From an uncultured Pseudomonadota bacterium (GTDB lineage Bacteria > Pseudomonadota > Gammaproteobacteria > Burkholderiales > Usitatibacteraceae), in assembly GCA_937898635.1 (NCBI GenBank), contig CALEJW010000023.1, positions 1 to 13,612 of the forward strand: 13,612 bases of DNA. Direction: 5' to 3'. Below are positions 1 to 8,053 of the stretch, piece after piece. Every line of letters starts with the position of its first letter. The stretch's first letter is position 1. Made by a program: the position numbers and the translations under genes. The notes below the pieces were generated by a model. It was not told the origin of the DNA, ran no database searches, and saw only the letters and a list, made by a program, of their open reading frames with translations.

Positions 1-233
1 GCGATGCGCGGGTCGTGGGGCGCGAGGCGGGCGGCCCGCTCGAGCAGGATCGCCGCGGTCCTCGCGTCGCCCTCGCGCAGCCGCGCGACCGCCGCCTCGT
101 TCAGGCGCGCGGGATCGTGGGGGTCGTACGCGAGTCGCGGCCATTCCTGCGCCCATGCCTCGCCCGCCGCCGGCGCCAGCGCGAGGAAGGCCGCGAGGCC
201 CAGGCAGGATCCGAGGAGGCGCAGTCGGTGCAT
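1..233 (-). CDS. Secreted TPR-repeat protein, 3' part beyond window
   Basis: Only the first 77 codons are present; the gene continues past the left edge. The protein opens with a Sec signal peptide: a positive N-terminus (MHRLR), a hydrophobic Leu/Ala core and a likely signal peptidase I site AWA|QEW near residue 28. The segment at about residues 43-77 (NEAAVARLREGD, then LLERAARLAPHDPRIA) has the spacing and Ala/Leu/Pro pattern of a tetratricopeptide repeat. The start is ATG at 233, 14 bp after the bcsC stop, with a strong Shine-Dalgarno stretch (GGAAGGGA) just upstream, so it is very probably co-transcribed with bcsB and bcsC. It does not look like BcsD or the cellulase BcsZ. A periplasmic scaffold or helper in cellulose export is a guess from position. 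The family cannot be named from this fragment. Confidence 0.75.
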   Translation of the reverse strand, partial: MHRLRLLGSCLGLAAFLALAPAAGEAWAQEWPRLAYDPHDPARLNEAAVARLREGDARTAAILLERAARLAPHDPRI

Positions 234-247
234 GGCTCGTCCCTTCC
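234..247 (-). promoter_or_regulatory. Ribosome binding site of the TPR gene
   Basis: Read on the minus strand, the gap after the bcsC stop is GGAAGGGACGAGCC followed by ATG. GGAAGG is a close match to the Shine-Dalgarno consensus and sits about 8 bases before the start. It fixes the ATG at 233 as the start and implies translation from the same message as bcsC. Confidence 0.6.
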
Positions 248-3200
248 TCAGAAGCGCGCGCCGCGCAGGATCGGTTCCGGCGGGAGCGCGACCGGCCGGG
301 CCGCCGCGTGGTCGGTCGCCACGCGCAGGTACACGAGGAAGCGGTTGGGCGTGTAGTCGGGGGAGCGCTCCAGCTCGATCCGCCCGCCGACGAACACGCG
401 CGGGGCGAGCTGGTGCTCCCAGCCCGCGGCGAGCGCGCGCCCGAAGCTGCGGCCGCCCGCGCCGCCCTCGTGGAAGGGGTCGATGCCGGTGACGGCGGAT
501 TGCGCGAGCGCCTGCGCCTGCAGCGCCTCGTCCTCGGGGAAGAACGGCGCGCGGCTCGTCCGCGACCAGGACACGGAGACCGAGGCGCGCAGCACGAACG
601 AGGTGCGCTCGCCGCGAATCCCCCAGGTGAGCGGCAGCGAGAGCGAGCCGTAGGTGCGCGGGCTGTAGTAGCCGCCGTGGCCCAGCGTGAACTCCCCCGC
701 GTTCTCGCGGTGGCGCCACCACATGCCGGTGAGTCCCGCGGTGAAGAGCCGCCCGTCTTCGTCCACGAAACGCCGGTACACCCCGCCCATGAGCTGCGCG
801 CGCTCGTTCGCCTGCACGTGCCGGCCGTCCAGCCGGTGCAGGTCGAGCGAGCTCCAGGCGCCGTACTCGCCGCCGCTGTCGCGGGAGAGCCCCAGGCGCA
901 CGCCGGTCGCCACGACGCCGCCCCAGCGGCGGCCCGTGCGCGGGTCCCGCGTGCCGGCGTAGGAGAGCAGGCTCGCCTCCACGGGCCGGCGCGAGGCGTC
1001 CACGGACCAGGAGAGCGTCCCGAGATCGCCGCGGAACGCGGCGCCGCCGACGAGGTTCACCACCGGGAAGCCGACCGGGGTCGTGCCCAGGTCGATGCGC
1101 AGGTCGTCGCGCTCGTAGCCCGCGCTGAACGCGAGCCCCTTCGCCTCCTGCCCGCGCTCGCCGGCGCAGGGCGGGTCGCAGAGGAGGAGGCTGCCGAAGG
1201 TGGAGGACTCTCCCGTGTCCGCGAGGTCGATCTTGCCCGCGCTCACGCGCGCCGCGTCCGCGCGGATGAACCAGCGCCCGCTCCCGGTCCACCCGGTGCG
1301 CCGCTCCAGCGGAAGCTCCTGCGCGTCGAGCCGGGACTTGCCGCGCGAGCCGCTGCGGCTCCGCCAGTCGAGCGCCGTGGAGAACCAGCCGGTCTCGCGG
1401 TCGAGCAGCTCGGCGAGCGCGCGGTAGCCTCCCGGTCCCGTCGCCACCGTGCCGGGTGGTGCGGCGTCGATCGAGGGCGGGCCGCCCGGCGCCGCCGGTG
1501 GGCCGAGCGTCGAGAGCCGGCCCCTTTCCCCGGGCGTGGCGCGCGAGAACGCCGCGGCGAGCGAGCGGCGCTGGTAGGCGATCGCCCGGTCGATCCGCCC
1601 CTCGCGCCGCGCGAGCTGCCCGGCGAGGTCGAGCAGCCACGGGTGCTCGGGGTGCGTGCCAAGCGCCTCGTCCACGCGCGCCGCGGCCGCCGCGAAATCG
1701 CCGAGCGCCAGGAGGCTCGCCGCGAGCGAGGCGGCGAAATCCGGATCGTCCTTCGCCCGCGCGCCGGGCAGGGAAGCGATTTCCTCGCGCGCCTCGTCGC
1801 GGCGTCCCGCGGCGACGAGCACTTCCACGAGCCCGAGCCTCGCGTCCGCGGGACCGGCCTCGGCGAGCAGGAGCGCGCGGTAGGCCGCGGCCGCGTCCTC
1901 CCAGCGCGAAAGCGCCCGCATGGCGCGGATCTCGGCGCGCGCCAGGCGGGAAGCCTGCTCTCGCGTCGGGCGCGCGGGCCTCGCCTCCCCCAGGAGCCGC
2001 AACGCGCGCGCCGGATCGCCCGCGACGCGAAGCGCGTCGGCGCGGCGAATCGCGAGCGAGAGCTCGAGGTCCGCGATCTCCCCGTCCTGCGCCTTCGTCC
2101 CCGGGCCGAGCGCGGCGATCCGGTCGAGGGCTTCGCGCAGCGGCGCGTCCGCGTCCATCCGGTCGAGGAGCCGCGCCTGTCCCAGGCGCCACGGGAGCGC
2201 ATCCTGCGCGGGGCCCGCCGCGAAGCGCGCGAGCAGCGCGCGGGCGCCGTCGAAGTCGCCGGCGGCCGCGTGCGCGCCGGCCACCTCCAGCGCGAAGTCC
2301 GCGTCCTCGCCCACGGCCTCCCGCGCCGACGCGAGGATCCTCGCGGCCGCTTCCCCGTCGCCGCCCTGCACGAGCGCGGCGGCGCGGCGGCCCTGCACGG
2401 ACGCCCAGAGCCGGTGCTGCAGGCGCGTCATCGCCGCGCTGCGCGATGCCGGGTCGGCGCGCTCGAGCGTCGCGAGGGCTTCCGCCTCGCGATCCACGCC
2501 CGACAGGAAGAGGGCGAGGGCGAAGGAAGTGTCGGCATCGCCCGGGCGCCGCGCGAGGAGTTCCTCGAAGAGCGCCGGTCCCCGCGCAGCGCGGCCGGTG
2601 GCGGCGTAGAGGCGCGCGAGGTCGAGCCTGAGCCACGGGTCGTCCCGGTCGAGGGCCGCGGCCCGCTCGAAGGCGGCGATCGCCTCCTCGTTCCTTCCCG
2701 CGGCCGCCAGGCGCGCCGCCTCGCCGCGCAACCGCCCCGCGCGAAGCGCATCGAGCGCGCGCGCGATCTCGCCGCGCCGCGCGGGCGCGAGATCCCTCGC
2801 CTCGCGGAAAAGCGCTTCGGCCTCTTCTTCCCGGCCCTGGGCCAGGCGCACGCGCGCCAGGTCGATCGCGGCGTTGGCTTCGCGCGGGTCGAGGCTCCTG
2901 GCCTCCTCGAGGCTGCGCGACGCGGACTCGAGCTCGCCCGCCCGCCTCGCCTTTCCCGCGGTTTCCAGCAGGTCCCAGTAGCGCGCCGTGCGAAGGAGTC
3001 CGTCCCACTTCCCGCGGCCGTCGGCATCGAGTTCCCGGGCCTTCGCGAAGTGGGGAAGCGCCTCCCCGTGGCGTCCCTGGCGCATGCGCAGCAGTCCCAG
3101 GGCGCCGATCGCCTCGGCATCGCCCGGGCGCCGCGCGATCGCTTCCCCGAGGCGCGCCTCGGCGGCCTCCAGCCGGCCCTCCTCGAGCAGCGCGAGTCCC

Positions 3201-4033
3201 TCGCGCCGCGCGGCGAGCGCCGGATCCGCGAAGGCCGCCTGCTTCGCCTCGACCGCCTTCGCCACGGCGGCGAGCCTTTCGGCGACGGCGGTGTCGCCGG
3301 GTTCGCTCGCCGCGTATTCGCGCAGCGCCGGCAGGCTCTCCGCGACCGCCTCGAGCGCGAGGACGGCGCGCCGCCAGGCCTCGCGCGCCTGCCGGCCCAC
3401 GACGGGATCCGCGCTCAATTCGCGCAAGGCCGCGAGGGCCTCGGGCGCGCCCGGCCGCGCGAGGCTGCGGCTGCGCGCGAGCGCGAGCCGGAAGCGCGGG
3501 TCCTCCGGGTGCCTCGCCGCGAGTTCCTCGATGAGCGCGCCCGCCTTTTCGCGGCCGTCGCGCGACGAGGCGAGGAGCTGTGCGTATTCCAGCGCGAGCT
3601 CGTCGTCCGGGAAGACATCCGGGAAGAGCGCGCGAAATGCGGCCAGCGCTTCCTGCGTGCGCCCTGCGCGCGCGAGCTGGCGCGCGAGCCGCAGGCGCTC
3701 GCGGTCGGCGCCGCGGATGCGCAGCAGCGCGGCGAGCCGGGCCACGGCCGGGTGCCCAGGGTGCGCCGCGCGCAGGCGCTCGTAGGTCGCGGCGACCTCG
3801 GCGTCCTGGTTGGCGCGCGCCTGCTGCCGCGCGAGGAGCAGCAGGCCCTCCGGGTGCTCGGGGGCGATGCGGAAGAGGCGGTCGAGGAACTCGCGCGCGA
3901 GGTCGTCGCGGTTGCGCGACTGCCAGAGGCGGGCGCGCTCGAGGAGCGCGGCCTCCTCGGGGTCCGTGGCGGCCGGGGCCGCGCCCGAGATCGCGAGGCC
4001 CAGGCAAAGCGCGAGGACGGCGCCGCGCCTCAC
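248..4033 (-). CDS. bcsC: BcsC, cellulose export porin with TPR scaffold
   Basis: The predicted product has 1261 residues (E. coli BcsC about 1157). BcsC forms the outer-membrane channel that releases cellulose; its periplasmic TPR solenoid guides the polymer. Here residues 1-21 are a signal peptide ending in APA|A. Residues from about 25 to 825 are repeated TPR helices (for example RLFRIAPEHPEGLLLLARQQ). A Pro/Gly-rich linker lies at about 828-862. Residues from about 870 are the BcsC barrel, with family landmarks SRRPVEASLLSYAG and GHGGYYSPRTYG (the latter near 1117) and a C-terminal Phe. A Cys pair (CDPPC, residues 952-956) falls in the early barrel. The start is GTG at 4033, overlapping the bcsB stop as GTGA, with GGAGAGG just upstream; the longer frame reaching back to 6391 is antisense or overlapping noise. 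Identity is firm; the exact repeat count is not determined. Confidence 0.95.
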   Translation of the reverse strand: MRRGAVLALCLGLAISGAAPAATDPEEAALLERARLWQSRNRDDLAREFLDRLFRIAPEHPEGLLLLARQQARANQDAEVAATYERLRAAHPGHPAVARLAALLRIRGADRERLRLARQLARAGRTQEALAAFRALFPDVFPDDELALEYAQLLASSRDGREKAGALIEELAARHPEDPRFRLALARSRSLARPGAPEALAALRELSADPVVGRQAREAWRRAVLALEAVAESLPALREYAASEPGDTAVAERLAAVAKAVEAKQAAFADPALAARREGLALLEEGRLEAAEARLGEAIARRPGDAEAIGALGLLRMRQGRHGEALPHFAKARELDADGRGKWDGLLRTARYWDLLETAGKARRAGELESASRSLEEARSLDPREANAAIDLARVRLAQGREEEAEALFREARDLAPARRGEIARALDALRAGRLRGEAARLAAAGRNEEAIAAFERAAALDRDDPWLRLDLARLYAATGRAARGPALFEELLARRPGDADTSFALALFLSGVDREAEALATLERADPASRSAAMTRLQHRLWASVQGRRAAALVQGGDGEAAARILASAREAVGEDADFALEVAGAHAAAGDFDGARALLARFAAGPAQDALPWRLGQARLLDRMDADAPLREALDRIAALGPGTKAQDGEIADLELSLAIRRADALRVAGDPARALRLLGEARPARPTREQASRLARAEIRAMRALSRWEDAAAAYRALLLAEAGPADARLGLVEVLVAAGRRDEAREEIASLPGARAKDDPDFAASLAASLLALGDFAAAAARVDEALGTHPEHPWLLDLAGQLARREGRIDRAIAYQRRSLAAAFSRATPGERGRLSTLGPPAAPGGPPSIDAAPPGTVATGPGGYRALAELLDRETGWFSTALDWRSRSGSRGKSRLDAQELPLERRTGWTGSGRWFIRADAARVSAGKIDLADTGESSTFGSLLLCDPPCAGERGQEAKGLAFSAGYERDDLRIDLGTTPVGFPVVNLVGGAAFRGDLGTLSWSVDASRRPVEASLLSYAGTRDPRTGRRWGGVVATGVRLGLSRDSGGEYGAWSSLDLHRLDGRHVQANERAQLMGGVYRRFVDEDGRLFTAGLTGMWWRHRENAGEFTLGHGGYYSPRTYGSLSLPLTWGIRGERTSFVLRASVSVSWSRTSRAPFFPEDEALQAQALAQSAVTGIDPFHEGGAGGRSFGRALAAGWEHQLAPRVFVGGRIELERSPDYTPNRFLVYLRVATDHAAARPVALPPEPILRGARF

Positions 4034-6273
4034 GCGCCTCTCCGCAGTCGCCGCGCGAGGGCGCGCCGCGCCCGCCACGCGGCGAAGGCGAGGGCCGCGA
4101 GCAGGAAGGCGGCGAGGAGCGCGGCGACGAGCGAGCGCTCGAGGAGCCAGTGGCCGAGGCCGGTCCACGGCGGCAGGTAGCCCGTCTCGTAGGCGGGGCC
4201 GGCCAGGAGGCTCTCCACCTTTCCCGCCTGCACGATCACCGCGGCGCCGCGCATCGCCCGTGCGAGCTTCGGGTCGTCGAGCGCGTCGAGCACGCCGCGC
4301 AGCTGCCCGGGATCGGCCGCGGTGAGCGCGACCACGCTGCGTCCCGGCGTGACCGGGGATTCGAACTCCAGCAGCGCGGCGATCGGGCCCGTCGCCACGA
4401 AGCTCGCCTGCCCGGTGGCGACGGGCGCCTCGTCGAATCCCAGCCACGCGGGCAGCGCCGGCGCGCGGCCCGCAGGGGCGCCGGCGCGGCGCACCGCGCC
4501 CGTGAGCGCGACGGGCAGCCGCTCGCCCCACCGGTCGAGGAGGGACTGGCGCGGCGGCGCGCCGATCACGAGGAGGTCCGCGTCGGCGAAGGCCGCGTCG
4601 TCCGCGGGGCCCGCGAGCCGCAGTCCCGTGGCCGCGTGTCCCGTCGCTTCCCCCATCCGGCCGGCGAGCGCGAGCAGGGCCTCGATTTCCGGCGCCACCG
4701 GCTCGTCGGGCAGGACGAGGACCGCCTGCGAGAGGTCGGCGCGCTTCGTGAACGGCAGGCCGACGCCGACGAAGTGCGCGAGCTCCGGCCGGCGCGCGTA
4801 ATGCGGGAACCCGGAGAAGTCGATGGTGGAGTCGGGGTCCACGGCGGCCCGCGCCCCGGCGGCGGTCGTGGCGTCGCACCCGCCCGGCGCCCGCGGCGCG
4901 AAGCGGAAGGCGAACTCGAGCCGGTTGCGCCCGCGCAGGCGGTAGGACGGCACGAAGAGCTCCGTCGCGTCGGCCATCGCCTCGGGAAGCGGCGCCTTGC
5001 CGGCGGCGGTCCCCTCGCGCGGCGCGACCCGCAGGGCCACGACCTTCAGCAACTCGTCGTTGATGCCCACGTCGAGGTAAGCCTCCCCCGCGCAGGCCGG
5101 GGGCGTGTAGCGGAACTTCAGGCGCATCGGCACGCCGGGGCCGCGCCAGGTCGCGAGGTCCGTGGGCATGCGCAGGTCCACGCGGATCGGCTCGAGCCGC
5201 GGCGCCCGTCCCGCCGCCTCGAGCTGCTGCGGCCAGCCGATCAGCTCCGCGAACTTCATCTCCCGGTCGGGGCGCACCCACGCCGGCGCGTCGTAGTCCT
5301 TTCGCGGCTCGCCGGCGCGCACCTGGCTCACCTGGGCCCGCGGGCCGGACATCGCCGCGCCGCCCAGCACCAGCGCCTGCGCAGCGGCGACGAGATCGGC
5401 GCCGTCGCGGCCCAGCACGAGCAGGAGCTTCGAGCGGCCGTCGGCGGGATTGGTCGCCACGCGCAGTTCCGGCCCCGCGACGGGCGGCACCGCGGCGAGG
5501 AAGGAAGGGCGCTCCGCGTTCGTCGCGAAGGCGATCGCGTGTCCCCCGGCCGCGCCGTCCAGGTGGACGGGAAAGCGCGCGCCGCGCCAGGCGGCGTGCT
5601 GCCCGAACCACGAGGCGACGATCGCCGCCGCGCGCAGCGTCTCGCGCGAGGGCTTCGCGGCGAGGACGAAGGGCAGCGCGAGGCGGCGCTGGTCGCGCCG
5701 GTCGAAGAAGGGTTCCGGGAGCCGCGCGAGGTCGTCGGCGACGGCGAGCGCGTGCGTGGCGAGGACCAGCTCGCTCGCGCCGCTCACGTCCACCCACGGG
5801 GCGGGCTGCGCGGCATCGGGCGCGGCGGGCGCGACGAGCTCGATCGCCAGGCGGTTGAAGCCCGCGACGAGTCGCGGGTCGATCGCCAGCTCGTGCTCGA
5901 CGCTCCCCCCGGCCTTCGCCGCGTCCAGGGGCAGGAGGCCGAGCGCCACGTCGTTCAGCACGAGGCGCACGTGGGCGCGGGCCGCGTCGATCCCCGGCGA
6001 GAACGCGTAGCGCAAGCGCAGGCTCGCCCGCACGACCAGCTCGTCGGCACGGCTGCCGAACTCGACTTTCGCCGCGGCTCCCCCGCCGCGCAACGCCAGC
6101 ACCGGCGGGCTTCCGAAATGCGTGAAGGGCGTGCGCCGCTCGAGGCTCGGCAACGCGGGCGCGGCCGCGGCGCCGCCCCGCGCCGTTTCGCCGGGCGTGC
6201 CCTTCGCCGGGGCGGCCAGGGCGGGAACGGGGACGAGGGCGAGGGCGAGGATGGCAGCGACCAGCGACTGCAT
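4030..6273 (-). CDS. bcsB: BcsB, periplasmic cellulose synthase subunit
   Basis: The predicted product has 747 residues (E. coli BcsB 779). BcsB lies in the periplasm, is anchored to the inner membrane by a C-terminal helix, and forms the active synthase with BcsA, helping to pass the glucan outward. Seen here: a signal peptide (MQSLVAAILALALVPVPALA), then blocks that match remembered BcsB sequence closely, such as KVEFGSRADELVV, PEPFFDRRDQRRLALPFV, AIVASWFGQHAAWRG, KDYDAPAWVRPDR, DSTIDFSGFPHYA and DADLLVIGA. A hydrophobic helix at about 714-733 is followed by an Arg-rich cytoplasmic tail. ATG 6273 is chosen because the signal peptide begins there, with GAGGAG upstream; an in-frame ATG at 6333 would add 20 polar residues. 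bcsA is not adjacent, which is unusual because bcsA normally precedes bcsB or is fused to it. Confidence 0.95.
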   Translation of the reverse strand: MQSLVAAILALALVPVPALAAPAKGTPGETARGGAAAAPALPSLERRTPFTHFGSPPVLALRGGGAAAKVEFGSRADELVVRASLRLRYAFSPGIDAARAHVRLVLNDVALGLLPLDAAKAGGSVEHELAIDPRLVAGFNRLAIELVAPAAPDAAQPAPWVDVSGASELVLATHALAVADDLARLPEPFFDRRDQRRLALPFVLAAKPSRETLRAAAIVASWFGQHAAWRGARFPVHLDGAAGGHAIAFATNAERPSFLAAVPPVAGPELRVATNPADGRSKLLLVLGRDGADLVAAAQALVLGGAAMSGPRAQVSQVRAGEPRKDYDAPAWVRPDREMKFAELIGWPQQLEAAGRAPRLEPIRVDLRMPTDLATWRGPGVPMRLKFRYTPPACAGEAYLDVGINDELLKVVALRVAPREGTAAGKAPLPEAMADATELFVPSYRLRGRNRLEFAFRFAPRAPGGCDATTAAGARAAVDPDSTIDFSGFPHYARRPELAHFVGVGLPFTKRADLSQAVLVLPDEPVAPEIEALLALAGRMGEATGHAATGLRLAGPADDAAFADADLLVIGAPPRQSLLDRWGERLPVALTGAVRRAGAPAGRAPALPAWLGFDEAPVATGQASFVATGPIAALLEFESPVTPGRSVVALTAADPGQLRGVLDALDDPKLARAMRGAAVIVQAGKVESLLAGPAYETGYLPPWTGLGHWLLERSLVAALLAAFLLAALAFAAWRARRALARRLRRGA

Positions 6274-6320
6274 GGGAATCGGGGCTCCTCGGTTCCGTGC
6301 GCCTGCGCAGCGTGACGGCG

Positions 6321-6328
6321 ATTCTATA
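6321..6328 (-). promoter_or_regulatory. -10 box facing bcsB
   Basis: On the minus strand the bases read TATAGAAT, which contains both TATAGA and TAGAAT as -10 candidates. It lies about 48 bases before the bcsB ATG, a plausible distance for a leader with the GAGGAG ribosome site. No good -35 hexamer is found 16-18 bp upstream (the stretch reads around GGGGATCATC), so activation by a regulator is possible. Confidence 0.4.
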
Positions 6329-6340
6329 GCCATTCCCCGA

Positions 6341-6369
6341 TTGATGATCCCCGGGCGAGTGCCTAGAAT
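6341..6369 (+). promoter_or_regulatory. Sigma70-type promoter of bcsG
   Basis: TTGATG (6341-6346) and TAGAAT (6364-6369) are separated by exactly 17 bp and match the -35 and -10 consensus at 4 of 6 and 5 of 6 positions. Transcription would start near 6376, giving a leader of about 27 bases with GAAGG (6393-6397) as the ribosome site before the bcsG ATG at 6403. Confidence 0.6.
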
Positions 6370-6402
6370 GCCCCGGCGGCAACTCCCCCACCGAAGGCGC
6401 GA

Positions 6403-8046
6403 ATGGAAAAGCCGAGCGGTACCTCCGCCGACGCCGGCGGCGACGCGCCCGGCCGCGCCGCGGCGCCGCCCTGGCTCGGCCTCGGCCGGGCCTCGGACCG
6501 CCTCGGCCCCTGGAGCCTCTACTTCATCGCGAAGCTGGTCCTCGCGTGGCTCGGCCTCGTCGGCTTGCACGCGCTCGGGAACCTCGTGCTGCTCGCCGCG
6601 CTCGCCGGCCCGCTCGCCGACCCGCGCTGGCGGCGCCTGCGCCCGTGGCTCGGCGTGCCCGCCGCGGCGGCGCTCCTCTACGGGGAATCCTGGCTCCCCG
6701 GCTTCTCGCGCGTGCTCTCCCAGGCGGGTCTCCTCTCGTCCTTCAGCGCGGACTACCTCGCGGAACTGGCAGGCCGCTTCGTGAGCGTTCCCGTCGTCGC
6801 GGCGCTCGCCGTCGCGGCCGCGGCGTGGTTCGTGGCCGCGCGCTTCGTGCGCGTCGATGCCTGGGTCGCGCTGGCGCTCGTCGCCACCGCCTTCGTCGGC
6901 CCGCGCGCCGCGCCGGGGACACCGGCGCCGGCCGCCGCCGCGGCTTCCCCGGTGCAGGCGGCCGATCCCGAGGCGCGGCTGCGCGACTTCCTCGAGGCCG
7001 AGTCGAAGCGCACGGTCGCGTTCCCCCGGCCTCCCGAGGGCAGCGCGCCCTTCGACCTGCTGTTCGTGCACGTGTGCTCGCTCTCCTGGGACGACCTGCG
7101 GGCCACGGGCCAGGCGGAGCACCCCTTTCTCAAGGGCCTCGACATCGTCCTCACCCGCTTCAACGCCGTGTCCACCTACAGCGGGCCCTCCGCGATCCGG
7201 TTCCTGCGCGCCGGCTGCGGGCAGCAGGCGCACCGCGCGCTCTACGAGCCGGCGCCGCAGGCCTGCTACCTGATGCCCGCCCTCGAGGGGGCGGGGTTCG
7301 AGACGCGGCTGGTGCTCGGCCACGACGGCCACTTCGACGACTTCCTCGCGTTCGTGCGCGCGCAGGGCGTCACGGCGGCGCCCATGCCCCTCGACGGCAT
7401 CGCCGCCCCGCAGCGCTCCTTCGACGGCTCGCGCATCCGCGACGACCTCGCGGTCCTCTCGCGCTGGCTGGCGCTGCGGGCGAAGAGCCCCGCGCCGCGC
7501 ACGGCGACCTACTTCAACTCGACGAGCCTGCACGACGGCAACCGGCTCGCCGACGACCCCGGCAAGGCGAGCCGGGACACCTACCCGAAGCGCCTCGCCA
7601 CGCTCCTCGACGGCCTCGGGGAATTCTCCGCGCGGCTCGCGAAGAGCGGCCGGCGCGTCGTGCTGGTGCTGGTCCCCGAGCACGGCGCGGCCCTGCGCGG
7701 CGACGCGATGCAGATTCCCGGCCTGCGCGAGATCCCCAGCCCCGCGATCACCCTCGTGCCCGTGGGCCTGAAGGTCATCGGCCCCGGGGCGCGCCGCGAA
7801 GGCGAGGCGCTGCGCGTGGACGGGCCGACGAGCTACCTCGCGCTCTCGCGGATCGTGGCGCGGATGCTGGAGAAGCCCCCGTTCGGCGACGCGGGCTTCC
7901 GCCCCGCCGACTACGCGGCGGACCTGCCGGCCACGGACTTCGTCTCCGAAGGCGAGACGGCGGCGCTCGTCGAGGCCGGCGGCAGGCGCTACCTGCGCCT
8001 CGAGCGCGAGCCCTGGCGCGAATACCGCGAGTCCGCGGGCCCGTGA
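6403..8046 (+). CDS. bcsG: BcsG, cellulose phosphoethanolamine transferase
   Basis: The predicted product has 547 residues (E. coli BcsG 559). BcsG moves phosphoethanolamine from phosphatidylethanolamine to cellulose in the periplasm. After a polar N-terminus, hydrophobic segments at about 38-56, 57-70, 86-101, 127-146 and 151-166 form the membrane domain; the alkaline-phosphatase-fold domain follows. Active-site residues known for E. coli have counterparts: Cys225 in HVCSLSWDD (Cys243), Ser260 in STYSGPSAIRFLRAGCGQ (the nucleophile, Ser278) and Glu426-His427 in VPEHGAAL (Glu442-His443). His377 in SLHDGN is also conserved. The Cys-to-Ser spacing of 35 is identical to E. coli. The C-terminus (YLRLEREPWREY) also resembles the family. 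It has its own promoter, divergent from bcsB. The small partner gene bcsF, often just upstream, is absent here. The enzyme is predicted to be active. Confidence 0.95.
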   Translation: MEKPSGTSADAGGDAPGRAAAPPWLGLGRASDRLGPWSLYFIAKLVLAWLGLVGLHALGNLVLLAALAGPLADPRWRRLRPWLGVPAAAALLYGESWLPGFSRVLSQAGLLSSFSADYLAELAGRFVSVPVVAALAVAAAAWFVAARFVRVDAWVALALVATAFVGPRAAPGTPAPAAAAASPVQAADPEARLRDFLEAESKRTVAFPRPPEGSAPFDLLFVHVCSLSWDDLRATGQAEHPFLKGLDIVLTRFNAVSTYSGPSAIRFLRAGCGQQAHRALYEPAPQACYLMPALEGAGFETRLVLGHDGHFDDFLAFVRAQGVTAAPMPLDGIAAPQRSFDGSRIRDDLAVLSRWLALRAKSPAPRTATYFNSTSLHDGNRLADDPGKASRDTYPKRLATLLDGLGEFSARLAKSGRRVVLVLVPEHGAALRGDAMQIPGLREIPSPAITLVPVGLKVIGPGARREGEALRVDGPTSYLALSRIVARMLEKPPFGDAGFRPADYAADLPATDFVSEGETAALVEAGGRRYLRLEREPWREYRESAGP

Positions 8047-8053
8047 CCGGCGC

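Larger units (their letters stand above)
6274..6402. promoter_or_regulatory. Divergent bcsB/bcsG intergenic control region
   Basis: This 129-bp gap separates the two divergent cellulose genes and is visibly more AT-rich in its centre (6318-6350) than the coding DNA around it. It contains the bcsG promoter and a -10-like box facing bcsB, annotated separately. The two -10 boxes form a rough inverted pair (ATTCTAtAG at 6321-6329 and CTAGAAT at 6363-6369), leaving about 35 bp between them, so RNA polymerase binding in the two directions would compete. No operator of a known regulator was recognised. Confidence 0.6.

Noticed and set aside
2400..4000. Repeated GC-rich words across bcsC that look like DNA repeats
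   Set aside because: They follow from repeated TPR helices encoded with few GC-rich codons; no exact long direct repeat was seen.
155..4180. Long plus-strand open frame (1341 codons) antisense to bcsC
   Set aside because: Its product is an Arg/Ala/Glu-rich low-complexity sequence with no recognisable domain. In DNA this GC-rich, stop codons are rare in the frame opposite a real gene. The minus strand encodes a clear BcsC.
3580..6315. Plus-strand open frame (911 codons) antisense to bcsB
   Set aside because: Same compositional artefact; the minus strand holds an unmistakable BcsB with its signal peptide and membrane anchor.
4034..6391. Extension of the bcsC frame upstream to 6391
   Set aside because: Before the GTG at 4033 the frame is Arg-rich noise overlapping bcsB in another phase. 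The signal peptide and ribosome site place the real start at 4033.
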